Below are positions 1 through 7,681 of a DNA stretch of 56,301 nt, one piece after another (position 1 is the stretch's first letter; each line of letters starts with the position of its first letter). The stretch is from Bryobacterales bacterium (GTDB taxonomy: Bacteria; Acidobacteriota; Terriglobia; Bryobacterales; UBA6623). A program made the translations under genes and the position numbers. The notes under the pieces are model-generated. The model made no database searches, was not told the origin of the DNA, and saw nothing but the letters and a program-made list of their open reading frames with translations. The stretch covers positions 1 through 56,301 of the forward strand of contig JAJEHF010000219.1 of assembly GCA_022823865.1 (NCBI GenBank). The letters run 5' to 3'.

Positions 1-83
1 TCTGTTCGGGCCATAGAACGGGGCTGCCCGGATTGGCGTGACGATCCGACGTTGGGCTAGCGCCCCTCGCAGGTGGTCGCTCA

Positions 84-1058
84 TTGGAAGTGAGCGCGGG
101 TGGGGGAGGTTTGTCCGCAGCCTCGGCTTGTTTCACAGTAAAGAACTCTTACGGGTCCGAGACGCCCGTCACGGACGGCGAGCGGGTCTACGCCCACTTC
201 GGCTACCTGGCAACTTGGTGCCTCGACATGGATGGCAAGGTCTTGTGGAGGCGCGACTGGAAGCCCTACAAGGTTCGCAACGATTGGGGAACGTCGGCGT
301 CGCCAGTCCTCCACGAAGGTCGGCTCTACCTGGTCAACGACAACGAGGAGCGCTCCACGCTGACCTGCGTGGACAAGCTCAACGGCAAGACCATTTGGGA
401 AGTCGAGCGCGACGAAGGCAGCAACTGGTCCACTCCGTTCGTCTGGCAGAGCGATCTGCGAACCGAGATCGTGACCACCGGCACCGACAAGGTTCGCTCC
501 TACGATCTGGACGGCAAGCTGTTGTGGGAACTGGGCGGAATGTCCTCGATCGTGATTCCCATGCCCTTCGCCGGCCACGGCATGCTCTACGTCGCCTCGG
601 GATACGTGGGCGACCAGAAGCGCCCGGTATTCGCGATCCGGCCCGGAGCCGAGGGCGATATCAGCCTCGAGGGCGGCCAGACCGAAAACGACTACATCGT
701 CTGGCACCAACCGCAGGCGGCACCGTATAACCCGTCGCCACTGCTGTACAAGAATCTCTACTACACGCTGTACGACCGCGGCTTCCTAACGTGTCACGAC
801 GCGGTGAGCGGCGAAGAGGTCTATGGCAAGCAGCGCTTCGAAGCCGGGGCGAACGCGTTCACGGCCTCGCCGTGGGCGTACAACGACTGCATCTTCTGCC
901 TCAGCGAAGACGGCGACTGCTTCGTAGCCGAGCACGGCCGCGACTACCGGCTGGTCCGCAAGAACTCCATCGGCGAGCTCTGCATGTCCACGCCGGCCAT
1001 CTCGCAGGGCAGCCTGCTGCTCAGGACCGCCCAGAACCTGTACCGCATCGGCGGCTGA
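84..1058 (+). CDS. PQQ-like beta-propeller protein, 5'-truncated
   Basis: The product has repeated propeller blades of the PQQ/BamB type, with recurring D-x-x-GK-x-(L/I)W strands (DMDGKVLW, KLNGKTIW, DLDGKLLW). The motif KNSYGSETPVTDGERVY near the N-terminus normally sits well inside longer proteins of this family (roughly 450-500 residues), so the first blades are missing. The frame cannot be extended upstream: an in-frame TGA lies at 39-41 and the other two frames also stop before base 61. The TTG at 84 is simply the first usable start and may not be used. The gene converges on rpoD with only 11 bases between the stops. It is either a 5'-truncated remnant or a frameshifted gene. The propeller assignment is clear; substrate and role are unknown. 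Confidence 0.7.
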   Translation: MEVSAGGGGLSAASACFTVKNSYGSETPVTDGERVYAHFGYLATWCLDMDGKVLWRRDWKPYKVRNDWGTSASPVLHEGRLYLVNDNEERSTLTCVDKLNGKTIWEVERDEGSNWSTPFVWQSDLRTEIVTTGTDKVRSYDLDGKLLWELGGMSSIVIPMPFAGHGMLYVASGYVGDQKRPVFAIRPGAEGDISLEGGQTENDYIVWHQPQAAPYNPSPLLYKNLYYTLYDRGFLTCHDAVSGEEVYGKQRFEAGANAFTASPWAYNDCIFCLSEDGDCFVAEHGRDYRLVRKNSIGELCMSTPAISQGSLLLRTAQNLYRIGG

Positions 1059-1069
1059 CGCCAGCCGCG

Positions 1070-2659
1070 TCAGTGCACGTTGACCGCAGTCTTGGAAGCC
1101 AAGACCGCGCGCAGGCGGCGTATGCGATCCGGGCTGCGCAGAGAGCGCAACGCCTTGGACTCGATCTGGCGGATCCGCTCGCGCGTCACAGAGAACTCCT
1201 GCCCGATCTCCTCTAGGGTGTGCTCGCGCTCGCAGTCAATGCCGAAACGCATCTTGATCACCTTCTCCTCTTTCGGGGAAAGCGTCTTGAGCACGTCGCC
1301 GGTCTCCTCCCGGACGCTGCCATCGATCACCGTGTCCACCGGCGATGAGACCCATTTGTCCTCGATCAGATCCCCTAGCGCAGACTCGCCGTCCCGGCCG
1401 ACCGGCGTCTCGAGCGACACCGGGTCGCGCGAGATGCTCTTGAGCTTTTGCACCTTTTCGGCACCGATCTCCATGCGCTCGCCAATCTCGTCGTTGGTGG
1501 GAATGCGCCCGAGCTCCTTCTCCAGTTCGCGCGAAGCACGCAGGAACTTGTTCATCGACTCGTTCATGTGAACGGGAATCCGGATCGTGCGAGACTGGTC
1601 CGCGATAGCCCGAGTGATCGCTTGGCGAATCCACCAAGTCGCGTAGGTGGAGAACTTGAAACCCCGGCGATACTCGAACTTTTCAGCCGCGCGCATGAGG
1701 CCGATGTTGCCTTCCTGCACAAGATCCAACAGGTGCAAGCCGCGGTTGACGTACTTTTTCGCCACCGACACGACAAGCCGCAGGTTGGCCTCGACCAGCG
1801 CTTTCTTGGCCTTCTCAGCCTCGACCTCGCCGGCAGCGATCATCTTGACGCAGGCGGCCGCGTTGAATTCGGCCTGCTCGGCCTGCTCGGTCGTCTGCAC
1901 GCTGGCGATCTCGCGCAGGCGCCTGCACAAGTAGCGGTTCCGCGAATGGAAGTTCTTCGGTCGCTCAGGCAGCGTCCGCAGCTCTCGCAATTCCGCCGCC
2001 AGCTGCGACAGCTCTCCGTGTTCAGCCCGGATCGCCTCGTACCACTCGTCCCACTTACCCTGCTTGAGGCGAATCGCCTGAATCGCCTGCGAGACACGTA
2101 TGGTCTGCCGCATGCGCCGCCAGTTGATCTCGCGGTAGCGCTTGCGCCCGCCGCGCAGGTTGCGATTGACCTTGGCTTGGTCAGCTTCAAGCTTCAGCAG
2201 CACGTTGTGCTTGCGCTTGACTTGAACGAACTGGTTGCGAACCTCTTTCTCCTTCTGAGCCTGGGCTTCGGGCCCCTCGTCATGGTGGGGGATGTCCACC
2301 ACTGCGGTCAGCTTGACCTCGCCCCGCTTGATTTGGTCGTAGAGCTCCAAGAACCGCTCCATCGTGTTGGTATCGCGCGAGATCGCCTTCCACATGCGAA
2401 ACTTGCCGCGCTCCATTCGCCGCGCGAGATCCACCTCCCCTTCCCGGGTCAGCAGCGGGACCGATCCCATTTCGCGCAAATAAACGCGAACTGGATCGTC
2501 GGTATAGACGGCGTCGTCGGCTTCTTGGCCCTGTAGGCCTATATCGTCCTCGGCGTCGCCGCTCTCCTGGGTCGCCTCGAGAAAACTGGCCGCGCCGTCC
2601 TCAAGACTGCTGGGCATGCCCTCTTTGGCGACTCCTATCGAGTCCTCGAATTGATCCAT
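1070..2659 (-). CDS. rpoD: RNA polymerase primary sigma factor (RpoD/SigA)
   Basis: Housekeeping sigma-70 factor directing RNA polymerase to most promoters. The 529-residue protein has region 1.2 at about 56-85 ([20 protein letters not shown]), a lysine/arginine-rich non-conserved stretch at about 90-280, region 2 beginning near residue 290 ([20 protein letters not shown], then the -10-recognition helix [16 protein letters not shown]), region 3, and a C-terminal region 4 helix-turn-helix ([18 protein letters not shown]). A short acidic N-terminus replaces a full region 1.1. The ATG at 2659 has a GAGGTG ribosome-binding site 7-8 bases upstream. It is transcribed alone; a candidate promoter and palindrome lie 260-280 bases upstream. 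Confidence 0.97.
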   Translation of the reverse strand: MDQFEDSIGVAKEGMPSSLEDGAASFLEATQESGDAEDDIGLQGQEADDAVYTDDPVRVYLREMGSVPLLTREGEVDLARRMERGKFRMWKAISRDTNTMERFLELYDQIKRGEVKLTAVVDIPHHDEGPEAQAQKEKEVRNQFVQVKRKHNVLLKLEADQAKVNRNLRGGRKRYREINWRRMRQTIRVSQAIQAIRLKQGKWDEWYEAIRAEHGELSQLAAELRELRTLPERPKNFHSRNRYLCRRLREIASVQTTEQAEQAEFNAAACVKMIAAGEVEAEKAKKALVEANLRLVVSVAKKYVNRGLHLLDLVQEGNIGLMRAAEKFEYRRGFKFSTYATWWIRQAITRAIADQSRTIRIPVHMNESMNKFLRASRELEKELGRIPTNDEIGERMEIGAEKVQKLKSISRDPVSLETPVGRDGESALGDLIEDKWVSSPVDTVIDGSVREETGDVLKTLSPKEEKVIKMRFGIDCEREHTLEEIGQEFSVTRERIRQIESKALRSLRSPDRIRRLRAVLASKTAVNVH

Positions 2660-2975
2660 CTCAACGCACCTCGCTCTGCTGCAACCAGTCCGGCCAAGCC
2701 ACCCGTGCCACGCCAGGGCGTGGAGCAGGTTGCGCCGCTATCGGTTGATTGGTTGTCTCGTTGCTTGGCAGGAATCCAGAACTGGAACTCGCGGTCGGAT
2801 GCGTCTGTGACTCGCCTTGCTCGCGCTTGAGGCCTGGTTGTCCGCGCCAACGTCTGGGATCCGGAGCTGCCTCGACCTCTCCGAATTCACCTGCCAGCGT
2901 ACTTAGTATGGGGCATTCATTGCGTAAACGCAATATCTCCCGAAAAAAGCCCCGCGCCCGAGGTGTCCGGCGGCC
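2660..2975. other. intergenic region upstream of rpoD
   Basis: No convincing gene in 316 bases: small ORFs on both strands lack ribosome-binding sites and recognisable motifs. It holds the presumed rpoD promoter region and the palindrome at 2919-2934. Read on the minus strand just after the VOC gene, a GC-rich stretch ends in six T residues (around 2943-2965) and could act as a weak terminator, but I could not draw a clean stem. Confidence 0.4.
2919..2934 (-). promoter_or_regulatory. inverted repeat ATTGCG-N4-CGCAAT, possible operator at the rpoD promoter
   Basis: ATTGCGTAAACGCAAT is a perfect 6-base inverted repeat around a 4-base centre, in an otherwise gene-free stretch. Read toward rpoD, TTGCGT within it is followed 17 bases later by CATACT, a passable -35/-10 pair, so a protein bound here would cover the -35 element. 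The arrangement is seen; the regulatory role is inferred. Confidence 0.35.
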
Positions 2976-3446
2976 TCATCCGGTGGCCTGCTCCGCCCAT
3001 GCCTTGCTGCGACGGTCCATCTCCTCGGGTGTGACGTCCTCGACGTGCGTGGAAATCGTCCAGCGGTGCCCGAACGGGTCTCGCAGCGTGCCCGAGCGGT
3101 CGCCGTAGAACTGGTCCTGCACCGGTTGCAGCTCGGTAGCGCCGGCGGCCAACGCCCGGGCGAACAGCTCGTCGACATCTTCGACATAGACCATCAGCGA
3201 CACCGGCGTGCCTCCCACCGTCTCGGGGGACAGTGCCTGCAAGTCCGGAAATTCGCTGGCCAGCATCAGGCGCGAGCTGCCCAGCGCGAACTCGGCGTGG
3301 CCGACGCGGCCGTCGGGCATCTCCATCCGCTCGAGCTCGACGGCGCCGAACGTCTCGACGTAGAAGTCCAAGGCCGCCGCTGCGTCCTTGACGATCATGT
3401 ACGGAGTGACGGTGGCGTAGCCTTCCGGTGTGTAGTGAACTGCCAT
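2976..3446 (-). CDS. VOC-family (PhnB/glyoxalase-like) protein
   Basis: A 156-residue protein with the paired beta-alpha-beta-beta-beta modules of the vicinal oxygen chelate fold. It starts VTPYMIVKDAAAALDFYVETF and ends DPFGHRWTISTHVEDVTPEE, both typical of the PhnB/YcgJ-like branch. Members include metal-dependent glyoxalase-like enzymes and proteins of unknown substrate; substrate cannot be read from the sequence. The acidic metal ligand usually near the C-terminus of this fold is not obvious (the end reads FGHRWTIS), a known feature of the PhnB-like branch. It stands alone, divergent from the dehydrogenase at 3525. The ATG at 3446 gives the usual family length. Confidence 0.85.
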   Translation of the reverse strand: MAVHYTPEGYATVTPYMIVKDAAAALDFYVETFGAVELERMEMPDGRVGHAEFALGSSRLMLASEFPDLQALSPETVGGTPVSLMVYVEDVDELFARALAAGATELQPVQDQFYGDRSGTLRDPFGHRWTISTHVEDVTPEEMDRRSKAWAEQATG

Positions 3447-3524
3447 GGCCTGATTCAGGCTGCAATTCTACAACAGCTGGTTCGGCTGGGATGGCGCGGG
3501 GCGGGACTGAAGTAGACTCGTAGG

Positions 3525-4514
3525 ATGTTCAAGGTTTGGTCCGAGCGGCAGATCCTGCCCGATTGCCTCCCGCTGCTGGATGGCGTGGCCGAGCCGATCG
3601 GACCCGGCTCGGCTACTCCGGACAACCCGCTGGCTTGCCTGCCCAGCGCCGATTGCGTGCTCGCAGGGGGCATGCAGTACGACGGCCGCGCGATGGACAC
3701 CGCCCCCGAGTTGCTGGTGATATCGCGAATGGGCATCGGCTTCGAGAACATCGACCTCAACGCCGCCACCGAGCGCGGAATCGCGGTGACGTACACGCCG
3801 GACGGTCCGACCCTCGCCACGGCCGAGCACGCCGTGGCGCTGATGTTCGCCATCGCCAAGGATCTCAAGAAAGCGTCGCACGGCCTGGTGCACGACCGCA
3901 GGCCCGACTTTTACGGCCGACACTCCGCTGTTGAGATCCACGGAGCACAAGTCGGATTGGTCGGCCTGGGGCGCATAGGTTCCCGCGTGGCCGCGCTGCT
4001 CTCCGCCACGGGCGCTCGCGTGGCAGCCTACGATCCGTACATCGACGAGCGGAGAGCCGGGGAACTGGGCGTGGAAAGGGCGGCGGACTTGAACAGCCTG
4101 CTGGCCAGATCCGACATCGTGTCGCTGCACCTGCCCCTCAACGAATCAACACGCCACCTGATGGGCCCGATCGCGCTGGCGCAAATGAAGCCCGGCGCCA
4201 TCTTGGTCAATGTCTCTCGCGGGGGCTTGGTCGACGAGGCGGCGCTGTTGGCGGCGCTCGATAGCGGGCACGTGCGCGGGGCGGGCTTGGACGTCACCGA
4301 TCCCGAGCCTGCAGACGTGGACAACCCGCTGCTGCACCGCACCGACGTGATCGTCACCCCGCACGTCGGCTCGGCTTCGTACGCCGGGAAGCGACGGATC
4401 CTCTCGCACGCGATCGAGAACCTGCGGATGACGCTGCGACAACAGCGGCCGAAGCATCTGCTCAATCCCGAGGCGTGGGAGCAGGCGTGCGCGCGGATCG
4501 CCGAGGCGGCCTGA
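3525..4514 (+). CDS. D-isomer-specific 2-hydroxyacid dehydrogenase
   Basis: NAD-dependent oxidoreductase of the phosphoglycerate/2-hydroxyacid dehydrogenase family, 329 residues. The nucleotide-binding fingerprint GLGRIGSRVAALL is followed by an acidic residue (AYDP) typical of NAD specificity. Catalytic positions are visible: Arg in VNVSRGGLVDE, Glu in DVTDPEP, His in VTPHVGS. The N-terminal substrate domain is complete (ISRMGIGFENIDLNAATERG). There is no C-terminal ACT domain, so it is the short form rather than full SerA. The substrate could be phosphoglycerate, glyoxylate/hydroxypyruvate or another 2-keto acid. It is followed 76 bases later by the metallo-hydrolase gene on the same strand. 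Confidence 0.92.
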   Translation: MFKVWSERQILPDCLPLLDGVAEPIGPGSATPDNPLACLPSADCVLAGGMQYDGRAMDTAPELLVISRMGIGFENIDLNAATERGIAVTYTPDGPTLATAEHAVALMFAIAKDLKKASHGLVHDRRPDFYGRHSAVEIHGAQVGLVGLGRIGSRVAALLSATGARVAAYDPYIDERRAGELGVERAADLNSLLARSDIVSLHLPLNESTRHLMGPIALAQMKPGAILVNVSRGGLVDEAALLAALDSGHVRGAGLDVTDPEPADVDNPLLHRTDVIVTPHVGSASYAGKRRILSHAIENLRMTLRQQRPKHLLNPEAWEQACARIAEAA

Positions 4515-4590
4515 GCGCGACCGATCCGTCGGCAGGGTACGCCGCACCCGCTCTGCTATCGTTGGGGCAGCGCCGGGCACTGGCCGACTC

Positions 4591-5409
4591 TTGCCGCCGT
4601 CGGCAGGGCGCGGCGTCCGGGTCGGAGCGCTGGCAGCCCTGCGCATTTGCAACCTAGGAAGCGGCTCGAGCGGCAACGCCACGTTCGTTGCCACGGACGA
4701 GGCACGCGTCTTGTTCGATGCGGGCTTCAGCTGCCGCCAGATCCAATTGCGGCTGGCCGCGATCGATGTGGACTACAAGACTCTTGACGCGGTCGTAGTC
4801 TCCCACGAGCACTCAGACCACGTGCAGGGGCTCGAGACCCTGGCCCGCAAGACCGGCGTAAAGGTCTTCGTCTCGCAGCCAACGTCGGAGAAGCTGACGT
4901 GGAAGAGGGCGGCACCAGAGCTGACGACCTTCGAGGCCGGTCGCGGTTTCGAGATCGGGGATCTCGCGATCGAAACCTTTACCGTGTCGCACGATGCGGT
5001 CGACCCGGTCGGTTTCTGCATTGGCCACGGCGGCCACAAACTCTCGATTGCCACCGATCTGGGCTACATGAGCGATTCGGTCCGCTACCACTTGTTGGGC
5101 TCGGATCTTCTCGTGCTGGAATCGAATCACGACCTTGAGATGCTCAAATCGGGGCCGTACCCATGGGACCTCAAGCAGCGGGTCATGAGCCGCGCCGGGC
5201 ATCTCTCCAACACTGCCGTGGCCGAGTTCCTCTCGCAGCACTGGGACCGCCGCGCGCGGACCGTGGTGCTCGCACACCTGAGCGCGAACAACAATCACCC
5301 GACCATCGCGGAAATGGACGCTTGCAGCGCGATCAGCTCGGTCCGGGCGGACGATACCCGCGTTGTCGTCGCCTCGCAAGGCAGCCCCACGCCGGTGTTC
5401 GAGCTATAG
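4591..5409 (+). CDS. MBL-fold metallo-hydrolase, YycJ/WalJ type
   Basis: Metallo-beta-lactamase-fold hydrolase. It opens with the family signature LGSGSSGNATFV and carries the metal motif HxHxDH as SHEHSDHVQG, then further ligands in TVSHDAVDPVGF, ATDLGYMSD and LSANNNHP. This is the YycJ/WalJ branch, proposed to be an exonuclease or DNA-repair-linked hydrolase. The TTG at 4591 adds about 18 residues before the conserved LRICNLGSGSSGN; a start closer to 4630-4645 is equally possible. It ends 6 bases inside the convergent membrane protein gene. Confidence 0.88.
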   Translation: MPPSAGRGVRVGALAALRICNLGSGSSGNATFVATDEARVLFDAGFSCRQIQLRLAAIDVDYKTLDAVVVSHEHSDHVQGLETLARKTGVKVFVSQPTSEKLTWKRAAPELTTFEAGRGFEIGDLAIETFTVSHDAVDPVGFCIGHGGHKLSIATDLGYMSDSVRYHLLGSDLLVLESNHDLEMLKSGPYPWDLKQRVMSRAGHLSNTAVAEFLSQHWDRRARTVVLAHLSANNNHPTIAEMDACSAISSVRADDTRVVVASQGSPTPVFEL

Positions 5410-6381
5410 GGGCCGCAGCGGCTGGGCCTGCTCCGCGATCTGCCGCTGGATCGCATTGTCGCCAGACTCGCCGAGCCGGCAACGCGGAAGACGCAGCACT
5501 CCCGCCGCGAACTCGTACATCGCGAAGGACTGCCATCCGAGCACAGGCAGCGCCGCATAGGCCAGCCAAGGCAGTTCGAAAGGCGTTCCGGTCGAGGTTA
5601 GGCTCCACAGGCTGTGCCACTTGGCGTGCGAGAAATGGTTGAGGGCATCCAGCCAGAGCCCGCAAAGCGCGCCAGCTCCGGCGAGAGCTACCAGCCGAGA
5701 ATACTCGCGGGAACGCGCGCCAACCCAAAGACTCGGGCGCCCTCCCGCAGCGTTCCACGGCTCGAGCAACAGGAGAAAGCCCGCACTCACCAGCGGCAGC
5801 AGATGCTCGCCAAAGTCAAGGCGCGGCACGGCCAACGGGGCCAACAGCAGGACCGCGCCGGCAGCGGCGACGCTGCACGAAAGAGGCCGACCCGGCCGTC
5901 GGTCCGCGATGTCGTCGCGGCCTCTCTTGCACCAGAGAGCCAGCAGTAGGTCGGCTGTTTCGAACAGGGCCGGCCAGATGCACGCAAACGACCATCCCAG
6001 CAGCACATAGCGCCAAAGATCCGGCGGCAGGCCCGAGCGATACCATCCGGCCAGCCGCTCGTTGTACCACTCGAACGGCAGCCACAGGAAGACCGACAAC
6101 ACGGCCAGCCAGAGAAAGGCTTCTGGGCGCGACCGCAGCAGCGATCTGCCGCGGGCGGCAAACACCGCGGCGTCAACCGCCAGAACATAGCCGGTCCATG
6201 CGAGCGTGCCGACTGCGGCATGGTCGGACAACGGCAAAGCCAAGAGCGCAACGCAACCGCAGAACACGCCGAGCCCGGCCTTCCCAACGAGTCCGAAGGC
6301 GGCGACGCGAGGCATGCGCAGCCAGCGCCCGACAAGCGCCCCAGCTGCGCCGACCGCCACCGCCAAACCGATCGCTGTCAC
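5404..6381 (-). CDS. polytopic membrane protein of unknown function
   Basis: A 325-residue hydrophobic protein with about eight predicted membrane segments separated by short arginine-rich loops. One loop carries a conserved-looking aromatic stretch (WLPFEWYNERLAGWY), followed by WRYVLLGWSFACIWPALFE. I recognise no enzymatic or transporter motif. The stop overlaps the end of the convergent metallo-hydrolase by 6 bases, and the gene is divergent from the UvrC-like gene 39 bases away, so the two probably share a short promoter region. The length of the frame and its membrane pattern support a real gene; no function is assigned. Confidence 0.7.
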   Translation of the reverse strand: MTAIGLAVAVGAAGALVGRWLRMPRVAAFGLVGKAGLGVFCGCVALLALPLSDHAAVGTLAWTGYVLAVDAAVFAARGRSLLRSRPEAFLWLAVLSVFLWLPFEWYNERLAGWYRSGLPPDLWRYVLLGWSFACIWPALFETADLLLALWCKRGRDDIADRRPGRPLSCSVAAAGAVLLLAPLAVPRLDFGEHLLPLVSAGFLLLLEPWNAAGGRPSLWVGARSREYSRLVALAGAGALCGLWLDALNHFSHAKWHSLWSLTSTGTPFELPWLAYAALPVLGWQSFAMYEFAAGVLRLPRCRLGESGDNAIQRQIAEQAQPLRPL

Positions 6382-6420
6382 TGTCGGTTACTGTAGCTTC
6401 AGGTACGGCACGGCGTTCCG

Positions 6421-7563
6421 ATGACCGATCTCGAAGAAGTCCTAGACTGGCGACGTGACGCTGCATTGGACGCGGTGCCCAATTGTGGGGGAATATTCGT
6501 CGTCGAGTTCCCCGAGGGACTGCCGTACCTTGGCCGGACGGCCGCTCTGCGCAAGCGCTTGCGTCGACTGCTGCGACCGACGGATAGCGCATCGACGCGC
6601 CTGACGCTGCGCGAGATCGCCACCCGCGTGTATTACGCTCGCACCGGTTCCGCGTTCGAATCTGATGTCGCCCTCTACCGCGCGGTGAAGCGCTACCGCC
6701 CGGGCGAGAGCCGGGACTACCTCAAGCTGCGCACGGCGTTTTACGTCAAGCTTCTGCTCGGGAATCGCTTCCCGCGCAGCTGCGTGACGCGGCAGCTCAC
6801 GCGGGGGAAGTCGCTATTCTACGGCCCGTTCCCGAACCGCAACGCCGCCGAGGAGTTTCAGAACGAGTTCCTTGACCTGTTCCTCGTGCGCCGATGCACG
6901 GAAAACCTCGATCCCTCTCCTTTTCATCCAGGCTGTGTTTGGGGAGAGATGGGGCGCTGCATGCGCCCCTGCCAAGGGGCCTGTGACGATGACACCTACG
7001 CTCGCGAGGCGCAGCGCATGGCACTGTTTCTGGAAACAGACGGAGAATCGCTGTTGTGCGAATCCGAGCTGTCGCGGGACAACGCCAGCGAGAGCCTCGA
7101 CTTCGAGGCGGCCGCTAGGTTCCACGAGCTGATTGGGAGGACGAAACAGGTCCTGCGCTCGCGGGCTGCGCTGTCCAGCGAGCTGGGCTCGCTGCACGGA
7201 GCGGTGATACAGCGGTCGGCGATCCCCGCATGTCTTCAAATGACGGCAGTGTACCGGGGGTCCTTGCAGGCACCCCTTCAGCTGCACTATGACCAAGCAG
7301 CGCCGACCACTGCCGCCCTGAATGCCCAAATCCGGGCCGCCCTCTCGAACTTTGACTGGCTCGAGGCGAGCGCAGACGAGCGCCAAGACCATCTATCTCT
7401 CTTGCAGCGCTGGCACGCCAGCAGCTTTAGGAAAGGCGAATTCGTCCAGTTCGCAGACATCTCCGCCTTGCCTTGGCGCAGGCTCGCGAACGCGGCGCTT
7501 CGCGTCGCCATCGGAAGAGATCGCTCGACCAAGGACAGCGCAGCCGAACCAAGGCACCGATAG
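6421..7563 (+). CDS. short UvrC-like GIY-YIG protein with UVR motif, nuclease site altered
   Basis: The 380-residue product matches the N-terminal half of UvrC. A GIY-YIG domain at about residues 20-100 is followed by the UvrC-type segment SLFYGPFPNR, the cysteine cluster region CVWGEMGRCMRPCQGAC, and a UVR (UvrB-binding) helix near 220-240. The C-terminal RNase H-like endonuclease and helix-hairpin-helix domains of full UvrC (about 600 residues) are absent, as in Cho. In the GIY-YIG domain the first Tyr is Phe (GIF, 24-26), YLG (36-38) is kept, but aligning KRYRP with UvrC KKYRPRYN puts Leu where the catalytic metal-binding Glu should be and loses the Asn. It may be a regulatory or structural UvrB partner rather than a nuclease. 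Confidence 0.8.
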   Translation: MTDLEEVLDWRRDAALDAVPNCGGIFVVEFPEGLPYLGRTAALRKRLRRLLRPTDSASTRLTLREIATRVYYARTGSAFESDVALYRAVKRYRPGESRDYLKLRTAFYVKLLLGNRFPRSCVTRQLTRGKSLFYGPFPNRNAAEEFQNEFLDLFLVRRCTENLDPSPFHPGCVWGEMGRCMRPCQGACDDDTYAREAQRMALFLETDGESLLCESELSRDNASESLDFEAAARFHELIGRTKQVLRSRAALSSELGSLHGAVIQRSAIPACLQMTAVYRGSLQAPLQLHYDQAAPTTAALNAQIRAALSNFDWLEASADERQDHLSLLQRWHASSFRKGEFVQFADISALPWRRLANAALRVAIGRDRSTKDSAAEPRHR

Positions 7564-7667
7564 CGGACATCCTCGGCCACGCCGGGCGGCACGGCGACGG
7601 CAGCGGCCCGCCCAAGACAGCGCGGTCGGTTCGGGTGACCGGGAACATCGAGATCGCAGGCGCCTTG

Positions 7668-7673
7668 TACAAT
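7668..7673 (+). promoter_or_regulatory. candidate -10 box TACAAT
   Basis: TACAAT in the context TTGTACAATAC lies 8 bases before the ATG of the DUF3604 gene at 7682. The same GTACAAT heptamer recurs upstream of three other genes here. No good -35 is seen at 17 bases. At this distance the transcript would have almost no leader. Confidence 0.3.
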
Positions 7674-7681
7674 ACCGGGCG

